Shown one piece after another: positions 30,737-30,765 of a stretch of DNA of 30,765 nucleotides (its first letter is position 1; each line of letters starts with the position of its first letter). The stretch is from Chloroflexi bacterium UBA4733. GTDB taxonomy: Bacteria > Chloroflexota > UBA4733. The stretch covers positions 1 through 30,765 of the forward strand of contig DHIZ01000014.1 in the NCBI GenBank assembly GCA_002404055.1, in the 5' to 3' direction. The notes below the pieces were generated by a model. It was not told the origin of the DNA. It did not search any database and worked only from the letters and a program-made list of their open reading frames with translations. A program made the position numbers and the translations under genes.

Positions 30737-30765
30737 GCCGGCCGGTGGCCGCGGCCACGCCGCGG

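Noticed and set aside
30639..30765. GC-only tail with a C-run considered as a regulatory element or G-quadruplex
   Set aside because: It sits at the window edge with near-zero complexity, so an assembly artefact is more likely than biology.
1..30765. CRISPR arrays, tRNA or rRNA genes, intact insertion sequences, defence islands
   Set aside because: No regularly spaced direct repeats, no cloverleaf-like stretch with a recognisable T-arm, no rRNA sequence and no complete transposase were seen on reading both strands; a covariance-model scan would be the decisive check.

Overview
The window is GC-rich bacterial chromosomal DNA with tightly packed genes and many GTG starts. The gene set (MreBCD-RodA elongasome, SRP receptor FtsY, non-mevalonate isoprenoid enzyme IspE, RecF, YbeY/YqeY, a DUF4388-led Pil-Chp chemosensory operon) and the protein sequences suggest a member of the Chloroflexota. 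That placement is an inference from style and neighbourhood. There is no rRNA or other marker here to prove it. I see no tRNA, rRNA, CRISPR array, prophage or intact transposon.

Layout, left to right. Positions 1-376 hold an eroded fragment of a helix-turn-helix, possibly transposase-like, protein cut by the window edge, followed by three hairpins. Next come a DUF4239 membrane protein (minus) and, divergently, a choline-sulfatase (betC-like) and an M16 zinc peptidase (plus). A minus-strand block follows: an orphan NarL-type regulator with a degenerate receiver domain, a trypsin-like/PDZ protease without a signal peptide, and a membrane-anchored dienelactone-hydrolase-like enzyme. Then a plus-strand housekeeping run: yqeY, ybeY, moxR, ispE, a small secreted Trp-rich CHAP hydrolase with a textbook terminator, and ftsY.

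Positions 12112-18392 (minus) are a complete cell-elongation operon, transcribed mreB-mreC-mreD-pbp2-rodA-thrB with overlaps or gaps of at most 9 bp. The PBP2 protein lacks the transpeptidase lysine of SxxK, the serine of SxN/SxD and the lysine of KTG, while RodA keeps the residues expected of an active SEDS glycosyltransferase. This is the most unusual feature of the window: a probable pseudo-transpeptidase partner for RodA. A CinA-C/PncC gene (minus) and recF (plus) start 6 bp apart, divergently.

Positions 20224-28768 (minus) are a six-gene chemosensory operon, transcribed DUF4388 - PilG-like - PilH-like - PilI/CheW-like - PilJ/MCP-like - hybrid CheA. The order resembles cyanobacterial Pix/Hmp/Pil operons and Pseudomonas Pil-Chp, which control type IV pilus motility. 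No CheB or CheR is present. The right end has a metallophosphoesterase (minus), a sugar-phosphate-isomerase-like TIM barrel (plus), and a terminal C-homopolymer that looks like a contig-edge artefact.

Non-coding structure. A palindromic element with perfect 47-bp arms lies between the convergent ftsY and thrB genes. A second, degraded copy lies between the convergent M16 peptidase and regulator genes. Three genes have a -10-like hexamer only 6-7 nt before the start codon and no Shine-Dalgarno, which suggests leaderless transcripts.
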